Below, piece by piece: positions 39,834-48,004 of a stretch of DNA of 64,000 nucleotides. Each line of letters begins with the position of its first letter. The first letter of the stretch is position 1. Origin of the DNA: an uncultured bacterium. Lineage in GTDB: Bacteria > Calescibacteriota > Calescibacteriia > Calescibacteriales > Calescibacteriaceae. The stretch is from assembly GCA_938036315.1 (NCBI GenBank), contig CALHPK010000009.1, forward strand, positions 146,236 to 210,235. The letters run 5' to 3'. The position numbers and the translations under genes are program-made. The notes beneath the pieces were generated by a model. The model ran no database searches and was not told the DNA's origin. It saw nothing but the letters and a program-made list of their open reading frames with translations.

Positions 39834-40478
39834 GGATTTGATCTCCTTTGCGGTTAAATCTGGTCTTTGTGAGTAAACTATAGGTCTTCCCACAACTATC
39901 ATATCCACTTTATGCTCGATAGCTTTCTGAGGAGTAAAACTATCACGATGCTCCTCACCTTCAGATTCGGATTTATCTATCCTTATCCCCGGAGAAATTA
40001 TCCGTATATCACCTAATTTATCTTTTATAATGATAGAAAATTTCGGGTGGGATACTATCCAATCTGCTCCCCATTTACAGGCTTTCTCTGCGAGTTCCAA
40101 AACAGCATTTTTATCAGCATCGTGTGATGTCAGAATCGTAACCCCGGCTATTTCCGCGGAGCAGGATTTCGCAGTCTCAACAGCGGTTTTGAAAATATGC
40201 TCCCCAGCCAGAATGTGAACAGTAAATATTCTACACCCAAACTTTGAAAAATTTTGGATTGCTCTCCGAACTACTGATGGAATATCAAAAAATTTCAAAT
40301 CTATAAATATTTGTTTTGTCATCTGTGCAACATATTCCACCGAGTAAAGTCCTATTGATGAGAGGGCAACCGGACCAATTTTGTAAAAGTCTGCAAATTC
40401 AATAGTTTTGTTGATGATCGTTTCGAATTTACCTTTTTCTTCTACGTCGAGTGCGATACAAAGTTGGATATTATGCAT
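39819..40478 (-). CDS. pyrF: Orotidine 5'-phosphate decarboxylase
   Basis: LCIALDVEE, FYKIGPVALSSIG, QIFIDLKFFDIPSVVRRAI, GVTILTSHD, RIISPGIRIDKSE, HKVDMIVVGRPIVYSQRP. Confidence 0.93.
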   Translation of the reverse strand: MHNIQLCIALDVEEKGKFETIINKTIEFADFYKIGPVALSSIGLYSVEYVAQMTKQIFIDLKFFDIPSVVRRAIQNFSKFGCRIFTVHILAGEHIFKTAVETAKSCSAEIAGVTILTSHDADKNAVLELAEKACKWGADWIVSHPKFSIIIKDKLGDIRIISPGIRIDKSESEGEEHRDSFTPQKAIEHKVDMIVVGRPIVYSQRPDLTAKEIKSLLLR

Positions 40479-40494
40479 TACCGATATTATGTCT

Positions 40495-40860
40495 TTACTT
40501 TTCCTGATCTGCTGCGTAGTTTCCCTGAGATTGAATTATCTCAGTCTGCTCATCTTTTCTTCTCTTTTCTTCCTCGTTTCTTCTCCTTTCCTCTTCAAGT
40601 TGTTTTTCGAGTTCTTCAATCTTCTTTAAGAGTTTGGAGAGTTCTCGAGATTTTGAGAATTCTTTCACCTTCGCTGGAACAGCTCCAAAGTAGCCTATAA
40701 CATAACCTGCTGCAAAGATTATGATCATCCATACACCTACTGGCAGTGGAGGGGTTCTAAGGTAGAAGAAAGCTAAGGGTGCTTGGTATGAGAAAAATGG
40801 GTAGTTCTGCAGTATAATTATCAAGATTGCTGTAAATATTGCAAAGTATATTATGCCCAT
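40495..40860 (-). CDS. LapA-like two-TM membrane protein with C-terminal coiled coil (start reassigned to MGIIYF)
   Basis: MGIIYFAIFTAILIIILQNYPFFSYQAPLAFFYLRTPPLPVGVWMIIIFAAGYVIGYF... then KKIEELEKQLEEERRRNEEEKRR. The upstream part of the ORF-track call is translated tRNA. Confidence 0.65.
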   Translation of the reverse strand: MGIIYFAIFTAILIIILQNYPFFSYQAPLAFFYLRTPPLPVGVWMIIIFAAGYVIGYFGAVPAKVKEFSKSRELSKLLKKIEELEKQLEEERRRNEEEKRRKDEQTEIIQSQGNYAADQEK

Positions 40861-40865
40861 ATATT

Positions 40866-40941
40866 TGGTCGGGACGACCGGACTTGAACCGGCGACCTCC
40901 GGCTCCCGAAGCCGGCGCACTACCACCTGTGCTACGTCCCG
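40866..40941 (-). tRNA. tRNA-Pro (anticodon CGG), CCA encoded
   Basis: CGGGACGTAGCACAGGTGGTAGTGCGCCGGCTTCGGGAGCCGGAGGTCGCCGGTTCAAGTCCGGTCGTCCCGACCA folds as a cloverleaf; anticodon loop TTCGGGA. Confidence 0.97.
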
Positions 40942-41022
40942 ATCCCAAAAACAATTTATACCACCACAGACTTATTTTAGCTATTTCTAACTTTCTTTAT
41001 CTACCACACCAGTTAATAAAGG

Positions 41023-41092
41023 GATCTACCTTACTAGAAAATTTGCCCGATAGAAAATTTGCCCAATAGAAAATTTGCCTTGATCTACTTAC
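41023..41092. repeat. 16-bp tandem repeat (about 2.8 copies) flanked by near-identical direct repeats
   Basis: TAGAAAATTTGCCCGA / TAGAAAATTTGCCCAA / TAGAAAATTTGCC (41035-41079), flanked by GATCTACCTTAC (41023-41034) and GATCTACTTAC (41082-41092). Confidence 0.9.
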
Positions 41093-42444
41093 TGTTCGTC
41101 GATCAGAGGTGATGTCAACTTAAAGAGAAAATTCTTACTTTTGGAGTTAATTATAAACTCTGACAATTTATTGAGAAGCTCGCTAAACTTCTCTTGGTTT
41201 ACCATTTCTTGGTTCTCTACATTTTGTGGAATATAGAGTAATTCAAACCTTGGCAGAGTTGTTTTCCCTGTATAATTGTAATACATAAGTTTATATTCTC
41301 CGTCTGATACGGCATATATTCTTTTCCACATCTCATCTTTCTTGCACTGCCATCCACATGGCGATGACGAAGCAAAAATGTATCTTCTTTTGGGAATACC
41401 TCTTTTGAGCCTAACCTTACCACCCTCAAACCTAATCGGAGAAAATCCGTCATATATCCTCTGAGTATCGACCGGAATTTCTATCCCAATAATTTCAAAA
41501 AGTATTGGCATAATATCAACCTGCATCACAGGGTAATCTATTACCTTCTTCCTGAATCCGGGGATTCTCACTATAAGCGGTATCTTTAATATTTCCAAAT
41601 ACAGAGGCGAATCAAGGGATGTGGAAGCATGACCAATCCACCCATGCTCAAATAACTCCTCTCCGTGATCTGCAGTAATAACAATTATAGTCCTTTCCCA
41701 AAGATCTAATTCCTTTAGCTTCGAAATTATACCCCCAATCTCTTCATCTTGCAATCTAACCTCTGCTTCATACAGAGCGTGGATAAAACTTATCTCCTCG
41801 GCAGAAAGCTGAAACTCATACTTATTTCTCTCAATTATTTTCTTTTCAAGTATTGGTCTTACTCTTTCCAAACCCACGGTGAGATTCTGTGCAAATTCTC
41901 TAACGTATTCCTCAGGAGGATTGTAAGGGAGATGTGGTCCACGAAGATGAAACCAGGCAAAGAAATTCTCCTGTTTATGCTTTTCGAGAAATTCTATAAC
42001 ACTCGTTCCCCCAAATTGGAATCCCAAATTGCCAATAGTGTCTCCTGTCCAGTGCTCCGCATAAGTGTTATATTTGTACTTCTGAAGTATTTCAACAGGT
42101 GTTATGAAACTTTCAGAAATAACAAATCCCCTCGTTTCCACTCCATGTGAAGTTGGGAACAGTGCAGAAAAAATTGAAACAAGCGATGGAGATGTCCATC
42201 CTGAGTTAGCCCAAGCATTAGTGAAAACTATTCCTTCCTCAGCAAGAGAATCTATGTTCGGACTCGTTTTCTTACTTGATCCGTAGCAAGAAAGCTTATC
42301 AGGTCTCAAGCTATCTATTGTAATAAAAAGAATGTTGAAATTTCTTATTCTTCCTTCCCTTTTCTTTGTCTTAGCTTCTGTTTGTATACTCCACAGGATT
42401 ATGGTAGACGATAGAACCAAAAGGGTAAATTTAGCTATGCTCAT
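41089..42444 (-). CDS. Sulfatase/alkaline phosphatase superfamily hydrolase
   Basis: NILFITIDSLRPDKLSCYGSSKKTSPNIDSLAEEGIVFTNAWANSGWTSPSLVSIFSALFPTSHGV, TIIVITADHGEELFEHGWIGHASTSLDSPLYLEILKIPLIVRIPG. Confidence 0.9.
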   Translation of the reverse strand: MSIAKFTLLVLSSTIILWSIQTEAKTKKREGRIRNFNILFITIDSLRPDKLSCYGSSKKTSPNIDSLAEEGIVFTNAWANSGWTSPSLVSIFSALFPTSHGVETRGFVISESFITPVEILQKYKYNTYAEHWTGDTIGNLGFQFGGTSVIEFLEKHKQENFFAWFHLRGPHLPYNPPEEYVREFAQNLTVGLERVRPILEKKIIERNKYEFQLSAEEISFIHALYEAEVRLQDEEIGGIISKLKELDLWERTIIVITADHGEELFEHGWIGHASTSLDSPLYLEILKIPLIVRIPGFRKKVIDYPVMQVDIMPILFEIIGIEIPVDTQRIYDGFSPIRFEGGKVRLKRGIPKRRYIFASSSPCGWQCKKDEMWKRIYAVSDGEYKLMYYNYTGKTTLPRFELLYIPQNVENQEMVNQEKFSELLNKLSEFIINSKSKNFLFKLTSPLIDEQ

Positions 42445-42481
42445 ATATTACATTCACTTTCTCATCTACTCTTTTACTCAT

Positions 42482-42979
42482 TTATTTTCTTACTTCAATA
42501 TATTCACTTTCTTTTGGAAGATCTAATCCTTTATCTGTTTCTACAAGCTCTTTAAGCCACGCTTTTACTTGAGATTCTGGGATCTTACTTTTGAGATTTG
42601 ATACAAACTCTGCAATTTCGTCAAGTTTGTCGTCTGGCCCTTTCCAGTAAGCTGGATGACGCTTTCCTCTATGCCTAACTTCCTGCTTCAGCCACTTTTT
42701 TATCCACTCCTTATCGTGATGCCCGCCACTACTTGATAGATCCCTTATTTTCTTTCCCTCCCTTAATGTTGATCTTAGCGGTTCTACGCCTTCTGACATT
42801 ATCGAGTGACACCTTACACACCGAGCCTCAATAAAAAGCTCTTTTGAAGCCTGTAGACTCCCACTCAATACTAAAAATGTATACAATCCAACTGCAGATA
42901 TCTTCGCAATCCGAAAAGTTATACTCCTTCTTATTTTTATCATCTTTACAATTTTTTCCATAATTGTTAGCATATCCAT
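42482..42979 (-). CDS. Monoheme cytochrome c-like protein
   Basis: Signal/TM segment then ARCVRCHSIMSEG (CXXCH). Confidence 0.8.
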   Translation of the reverse strand: MDMLTIMEKIVKMIKIRRSITFRIAKISAVGLYTFLVLSGSLQASKELFIEARCVRCHSIMSEGVEPLRSTLREGKKIRDLSSSGGHHDKEWIKKWLKQEVRHRGKRHPAYWKGPDDKLDEIAEFVSNLKSKIPESQVKAWLKELVETDKGLDLPKESEYIEVRK

Positions 42980-42982
42980 ATC

Positions 42983-43014
42983 ATAATAATTCTGTAATGT
43001 ATTAGAATTATTAT
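42983..43014. promoter_or_regulatory. Perfect 11-bp-arm inverted repeat between divergent cytochrome c and fliI genes
   Basis: ATAATAATTCT-gtaatgtatt-AGAATTATTAT. Confidence 0.6.
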
Positions 43015-43145
43015 TTGCTATATTTTTGCAACTGAGTAGATGCGCTACCGTTTACTATTTATCGTCTCTTTGAGGGTAGATAGGCGCAAAAAATTTGAAT
43101 GGTAAAAGACTACAAATTCATCAGCAATTTTTAATCTTTTTATAG

Positions 43146-44486
43146 ATGGAGGTAGCTCAGAACTCAAAACCCAGCAAAAATATATATAGAAATATTGAAG
43201 AGAAAATAATATCCGTTGCAAAAAAATCTGGCAAAATCTACGGGAAAGTAGAAAGTATTTCAAGCGTATATGTAACATGTTACCTACCAGAAGCCAACGT
43301 CGGGGACTATGTCGTTATATACACAAATAGTGGAGAAGAAAGAGGTGGAGAGGTTATCGGATTCAAAGATGGCAAAGCTATCGTTATCCCATATGAAGGG
43401 ACATCCGGCCTCTCAACTGGTCTCAGAGTAGAAACTCTAATACCAAGAAATACCCAGAAAGTTGGATTTGATCTGATAGGGAGAATAGTAGATGGACTTG
43501 GGAATCCTTTAGATGGTAAAGATCCTCTGCATCTTAAAGAAGAGCTTTCAATATTTGGGAAACCCACAAATCCACTCAAGAGAAAAATAATAAGTACGCC
43601 TTTGGATGTTGGAGTCAGAATAATCAATGGTGTTTTCTCGGTAGGTGAAGGGCAAAGAATGGGAATCTTTGGGGGCTCAGGAGTAGGTAAAAGCACATTA
43701 CTAGGTATGATCGCTCGCAGTTCAACCGCAGATGTAAATGTAATAGCACTAATAGGAGAGCGAGGGAGAGAAGTCAAAGAATTTATCGAAAAAATTTTGG
43801 GAGATGAAGGTATGAAAAAATCTGTAGTAGTCGTGGCTACTTCTGATAACCCTCCACTCCTGAGAGTAAGAGCTGCATTTCTGGCTCATACATATGCCGA
43901 ATATTTCATAAGACAAGGGATGAAAGTCTCACTCATTATGGATTCTATCACACGCTTTTGTATGGCTATAAGGGAAGTAGGACTCGCAGTGGGAGAACCT
44001 CCAACAGCTAGGGGGTACACACCATCGGTATTCTCGACCCTGCCCAAACTCCTTGAGAGGGCTGGAAACTTCGAACAAGGAAGCATTACCGCTTTCTATA
44101 CCATCTTGGTTGAAGGTGACGATACATCAGAACCTATATCAGATAATGTGAGAGCCATCATAGACGGACATATCGTACTCTCCCGCCAAATTTTTACAAG
44201 GCGCGTTCTACCAGCTGTTGATGTTATGCACTCTATATCCCGGGTGATGCCAGATATAGTCTCCGACGAACACCTTGAACTTGCTTTCAAATTCGTCAGA
44301 ACACTGTCCGACTACATCGAAGCCGAAGAACTAATAACAATAGGAGCATACAAGGGAGGGGATAAAAGATTAGACTATGCTATATCCAAAGCCAGTAAAA
44401 TTTTCGAATACATATCACAGAAGATCAACGAAAGGATAAGCATTACTGAATCAATAGAAAAACTATACGATATACTTAAGGATTAA
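43146..44486 (+). CDS. fliI: Flagellum-specific ATPase FliI
   Basis: GIFGGSGVGKSTLLGMIARSSTADVNVIALIGERGREVKEFIEKILGDEGMKKSVVVVATSDNPPLLRVRAAFLA, SLIMDSITRFCMAIREVGLAVGEPPTARGYTPSVFSTLPKLLERAGNFEQGSITAFYTILVEGDD. Confidence 0.95.
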   Translation: MEVAQNSKPSKNIYRNIEEKIISVAKKSGKIYGKVESISSVYVTCYLPEANVGDYVVIYTNSGEERGGEVIGFKDGKAIVIPYEGTSGLSTGLRVETLIPRNTQKVGFDLIGRIVDGLGNPLDGKDPLHLKEELSIFGKPTNPLKRKIISTPLDVGVRIINGVFSVGEGQRMGIFGGSGVGKSTLLGMIARSSTADVNVIALIGERGREVKEFIEKILGDEGMKKSVVVVATSDNPPLLRVRAAFLAHTYAEYFIRQGMKVSLIMDSITRFCMAIREVGLAVGEPPTARGYTPSVFSTLPKLLERAGNFEQGSITAFYTILVEGDDTSEPISDNVRAIIDGHIVLSRQIFTRRVLPAVDVMHSISRVMPDIVSDEHLELAFKFVRTLSDYIEAEELITIGAYKGGDKRLDYAISKASKIFEYISQKINERISITESIEKLYDILKD

Positions 44487-44487
44487 T

Positions 44488-46020
44488 TTGCTGGAATTTC
44501 AAAATCTCCAAATGCGCAAAATGTGGAAACTTCCCTTTTACTACAATATGGGGAAAGATATGATTTACACCAAAGACCAGGATAAAATAGCCTTTCTCTA
44601 CTACGATTCAAAGAATACCAAGTCATTCACCTTTGGAGAAATACATAAAATCTCCTCAAGGCTCTCAGGCTTTATAAAAGAAAAGACACAAAGGGGTGAT
44701 AGAGTAGCGATTATATCGAGGGTTATACCAGAAATTTTATTCATTCATATCTCTATATACTTGCAGGGAAGAATAGCCATGCCCATAGCTCCAGTTCTTG
44801 GTAGCTCAGCTATAAAATTGAGAATTGAAAAAGCATACCCAAAGATAATCTTCTCAGATAACCAAAACTACGAAAGAGTGGTTGAGATAGCAAAAGATTA
44901 CAACATAGAAATTATCAATATCGAAAGAGAGTTGGAAGAGATATACCTGAAATCGAGAGAAGTCGAACCTGAGGAGACATACTTTGACGATCCAGCTATC
45001 CTGATTTTCACATCTGGGAGTGAAGGTGAGCAAAAAGGTGTCCTGCACGCTCACAAAATACTAATAGGGAGAACTGAAATTTTCAAATTTATGTGCTGGA
45101 GGATAGATGAAAAAGAGCTCATCTGGAATATAGCTGACTGGGGATGGATGGCTGGAATGTTTTATGGTCCATTTCCAGCATTGAAACTTAAAATTCCATT
45201 CCTTATGTTTAGACCTCAGAGATTTGATCCAGAACTGTTTATCAAAACCATTGAGAACTTCAAAATAACAGGTGTATTCGCAACTCCCACTGCGTTGCGT
45301 ATGGTCAAGAATTCAGGGGTAAAGCTAAAAAAGAAACTTGAAATAAAAAGAATCCTGACCGCCGGCGAGCAGGCCGGAGAAGATCTCCATAACTGGACAC
45401 ATCAGTTTTTCAATCTCCAGCTCACAGAATTTTACAGCCAAACCGAAGCTGGTCCATTAATTACGAACTCGCCCAATCTTTTCAAAGTGAAACCCGGTTC
45501 GGTGGGAAAAGTTCCACCTGGATTACAGATCACCCTACTAGATGATCAAATGAATGAAACAGAAGATGAAGGAGAACTTGCAGTCAGAGCAGGTGCCCCT
45601 ATAATTATGCTCGGATACTGGAATGAAGGCTTCGGCTCAAAACTCTGGAATGGTTGGTTCAGAACAGGAGATATACTGAGAAAAGATCAAGACGGATATT
45701 TTTACTTCATCGGGAGGAAAGACAACATCATAAAAACATCCGGATATAGAATTTCAGCAGAAGAAATAGAAAAAGTTATCATAGGATGCGATTTTGTTGA
45801 TATGTGCGCAGTAATCCCACAAAAAGACGATATACGGGGATATGTAATAAAAGCCCTTGTAAAACTCAAGGTAGGAATACACGAAAAAGATGCAGAGAAA
45901 CTCAAATCTGAAATAAGGGAGAGAGTTGAAAAAACCTTAGGTCCACATGTGAAACCTAAGGAAATAGAGTTTGTGGATAGTATACCGCTAACGCCGACGG
46001 GTAAAATAAAGAGAAAGTAG
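44488..46020 (+). CDS. AMP-dependent (acyl-CoA/acetyl-CoA) synthetase; TTG start or ATG at 44512
   Basis: ILIFTSGSEGEQKGVLHAHKI, TAGEQAGEDLHNWTHQFFNLQLTEFYSQTEAGPL, WFRTGDILRKDQDGYFYFIGRKDNIIKTSGYRISAEEIEKVI, TPTGKIKRK. Confidence 0.93.
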   Translation: MLEFQNLQMRKMWKLPFYYNMGKDMIYTKDQDKIAFLYYDSKNTKSFTFGEIHKISSRLSGFIKEKTQRGDRVAIISRVIPEILFIHISIYLQGRIAMPIAPVLGSSAIKLRIEKAYPKIIFSDNQNYERVVEIAKDYNIEIINIERELEEIYLKSREVEPEETYFDDPAILIFTSGSEGEQKGVLHAHKILIGRTEIFKFMCWRIDEKELIWNIADWGWMAGMFYGPFPALKLKIPFLMFRPQRFDPELFIKTIENFKITGVFATPTALRMVKNSGVKLKKKLEIKRILTAGEQAGEDLHNWTHQFFNLQLTEFYSQTEAGPLITNSPNLFKVKPGSVGKVPPGLQITLLDDQMNETEDEGELAVRAGAPIIMLGYWNEGFGSKLWNGWFRTGDILRKDQDGYFYFIGRKDNIIKTSGYRISAEEIEKVIIGCDFVDMCAVIPQKDDIRGYVIKALVKLKVGIHEKDAEKLKSEIRERVEKTLGPHVKPKEIEFVDSIPLTPTGKIKRK

Positions 46021-46150
46021 AAAATAGAGTGTATAGAAAACAGAAATATCTTTTAAATAAACAGAAGCAGAAATGAAGCCGGAACATAAAGTTGTAAACT
46101 TTCAATTTCTATAGATGCTTGACTTAAGATTATAGGTGTGTTAATAAGCA

Positions 46151-46241
46151 GGAGAGGTGCCCGAGCGGACGAAGGGGACGGACTTGAAATCCGTTGGGGG
46201 TTAAAACCCCTGCGTGGGTTCAAATCCCACCCTCTCCGCCA
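46151..46241 (+). tRNA. tRNA-Ser (anticodon TGA), CCA encoded
   Basis: GGAGAGGTGCCCGAGCGGACGAAGGGGACGGACTTGAAATCCGTTGGGGGTTAAAACCCCTGCGTGGGTTCAAATCCCACCCTCTCCGCCA; long variable arm, anticodon loop CTTGAAA. Confidence 0.98.
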
Positions 46242-46246
46242 TAAAA

Positions 46247-47353
46247 ATGAATAAGCAAAAATCAAAACTAACATATGTAATTGCCATCATATCGATGTGT
46301 TACCTATACTCCTTCCCTAACACATCAAAGGCAGATTACCCAGAAATTTTCCCCTCGCTAATAGTACTGCTCGGCAAAGAGCCGAGACTTTCAGATTCTT
46401 TCACAATAGGTCCCGCCTTTTCCTTCTCAATGTGGGAAAAAAAAATCAACAAATCAGACCTAATTGAAATGACAAACATAGAACCAAGAGAACTCCTCAC
46501 AATTCAGAAATCCTCAAACTACGTACTAGGAACAATCATAAACAATTCCGGCGGGAAAATATCAGTGAAAAATTTAGATATACTATTAAGCGGAGAATAT
46601 TCATTCTCAAAAAATTTCTTCATAAATTTCGGATTCTTCCTGAGAAACAGAACATTAGGTGAAATTACATCTTCCTTCGGACTTGGTGACATAAACCTCA
46701 ACCTCACAGGAAGGATATTGACAACACCCATTGAAATCTATCTGTCAGGCGGAGGAGTTATCCCACTAACAGGAGATCCCGATGAAAAACTTCTCTTTCT
46801 TGAAAGGATAAATACATCTTCGTTTGCAGTTGATGTCCCTCTATACACACTTGCCAGGAAAAACTTTGATATCGAAGCCTACTCCCTATCCATCTTCTTA
46901 AGTGGTGGATATATATACAGAGCACCTTATAATTTCTTTGGAATAACAGTATCTCCCGGAGATCTTGCAACACTCTCAGCTGGAACCTCGATTACAGTGA
47001 AAAATTTCTTCCCTACCTCAGAAAATTTATTGCACGACATCATCTTCTCATTTTCACCATACCTAATACATGGATTCCCAGAACTGCAAGATGCAGGAGT
47101 ATACAAAATATCTGGTAGGCCCTGGGATATAGTCAAACTAAAACTATCCTCAACAGCAGTTATAAGGAAAAGGACAGAAAAACTTGGCGAAATCGTAACT
47201 AAGGAGTGGTTATTCATTGATCTATCGTTCCATTTCCCATTACTTGAAAGAAATTTCTTATATTTTAATCGCTACGGAATTCTCCGATTCCCATTCTTAG
47301 ATAGAGTCAACTCTGGCTTCTCATCGACAATATCCTTAAACTTTACTTTGTGA
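46247..47353 (+). CDS. Hypothetical outer-membrane beta-barrel-like protein (start reassigned downstream of tRNA)
   Basis: MNKQKSKLTYVIAIISMCYLYSFPNTSKADYPEIF signal-like N-terminus; beta-rich; ends SGFSSTISLNFTL. Confidence 0.65.
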   Translation: MNKQKSKLTYVIAIISMCYLYSFPNTSKADYPEIFPSLIVLLGKEPRLSDSFTIGPAFSFSMWEKKINKSDLIEMTNIEPRELLTIQKSSNYVLGTIINNSGGKISVKNLDILLSGEYSFSKNFFINFGFFLRNRTLGEITSSFGLGDINLNLTGRILTTPIEIYLSGGGVIPLTGDPDEKLLFLERINTSSFAVDVPLYTLARKNFDIEAYSLSIFLSGGYIYRAPYNFFGITVSPGDLATLSAGTSITVKNFFPTSENLLHDIIFSFSPYLIHGFPELQDAGVYKISGRPWDIVKLKLSSTAVIRKRTEKLGEIVTKEWLFIDLSFHFPLLERNFLYFNRYGILRFPFLDRVNSGFSSTISLNFTL

Positions 47354-47452
47354 AACTTTATAAAGTAGACCCAGGGTATTATCACTTCTTTTTATCCTAA
47401 ATCTCATCTGCAAAAGCTTTTACTCCTCACCCTCCTGATCTATATTGACAAA

Positions 47453-47806
47453 CTACACTCTTATGTCTATTTTTGGCTGTTTCAGAGATGACTCTTTTTC
47501 TCCTTGATTTTCTCCTTCTTTGTAACCTCCCGACTCTCCTTTTCCTTCATCCTCGCTCTCTTCACCTTCTTCTCGCTTACCTCCTCTTGTAAGCAGAGCC
47601 TTCCTTTTTCTACTCTCATCTTTCACCTCATCCACTTTCCCAGATTCGGACAAATCAGCAACGCTTTCAGACTTTTTTTGGGCTTCCTTCTGCTCGGCTA
47701 CATTCTGACTATGTCTTATAGATTCCGCTACTTGAACAGTACTTATATTCTGGAACCTGTCAACATTCGCCATCTGTGAAACAACCTGTTGAAAATCTAC
47801 TCTCAT
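47453..47806 (-). CDS. Small hypothetical protein with highly charged disordered C-terminal half
   Basis: MRVDFQQVVSQMANVDRFQNISTVQVAESIRHSQNVAEQKEAQKKSES...RGGKREEGEESEDEGKGESGGYKEGENQGEKE; 117 aa ORF with no competing ORF. Confidence 0.55.
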   Translation of the reverse strand: MRVDFQQVVSQMANVDRFQNISTVQVAESIRHSQNVAEQKEAQKKSESVADLSESGKVDEVKDESRKRKALLTRGGKREEGEESEDEGKGESGGYKEGENQGEKESSLKQPKIDIRV

Positions 47807-48004
47807 ACTTAAATATTTTAATCAGAATTTTAACCTAAATAGATTTTAATCAAAGCTCTTGGAACTAATGGTATTTTCATACCAACACTTACTTCACAAA
47901 CTATTAGCCTTCAAAAACGGAATTCGGTATATCTGATAAATTTATCACCTTGAAATGATTAGTTAGGATTTGATATCCGCAAAAAGCCAACCACAAATGA
48001 AAAA

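Noticed and set aside
40861-40926. N-terminal MVVRRLREPEVAGSSPVVPTKY of the 40495..40926 ORF
   Set aside because: Translated tRNA-Pro sequence; real start is the internal Met at 40860.
46214-46246. N-terminal MGSNPTLSAIK of the 46214..47353 ORF and the antisense ORF 46053..46274
   Set aside because: Overlaps tRNA-Ser; real start is ATG 46247. The antisense ORF is the reverse of the tRNA.
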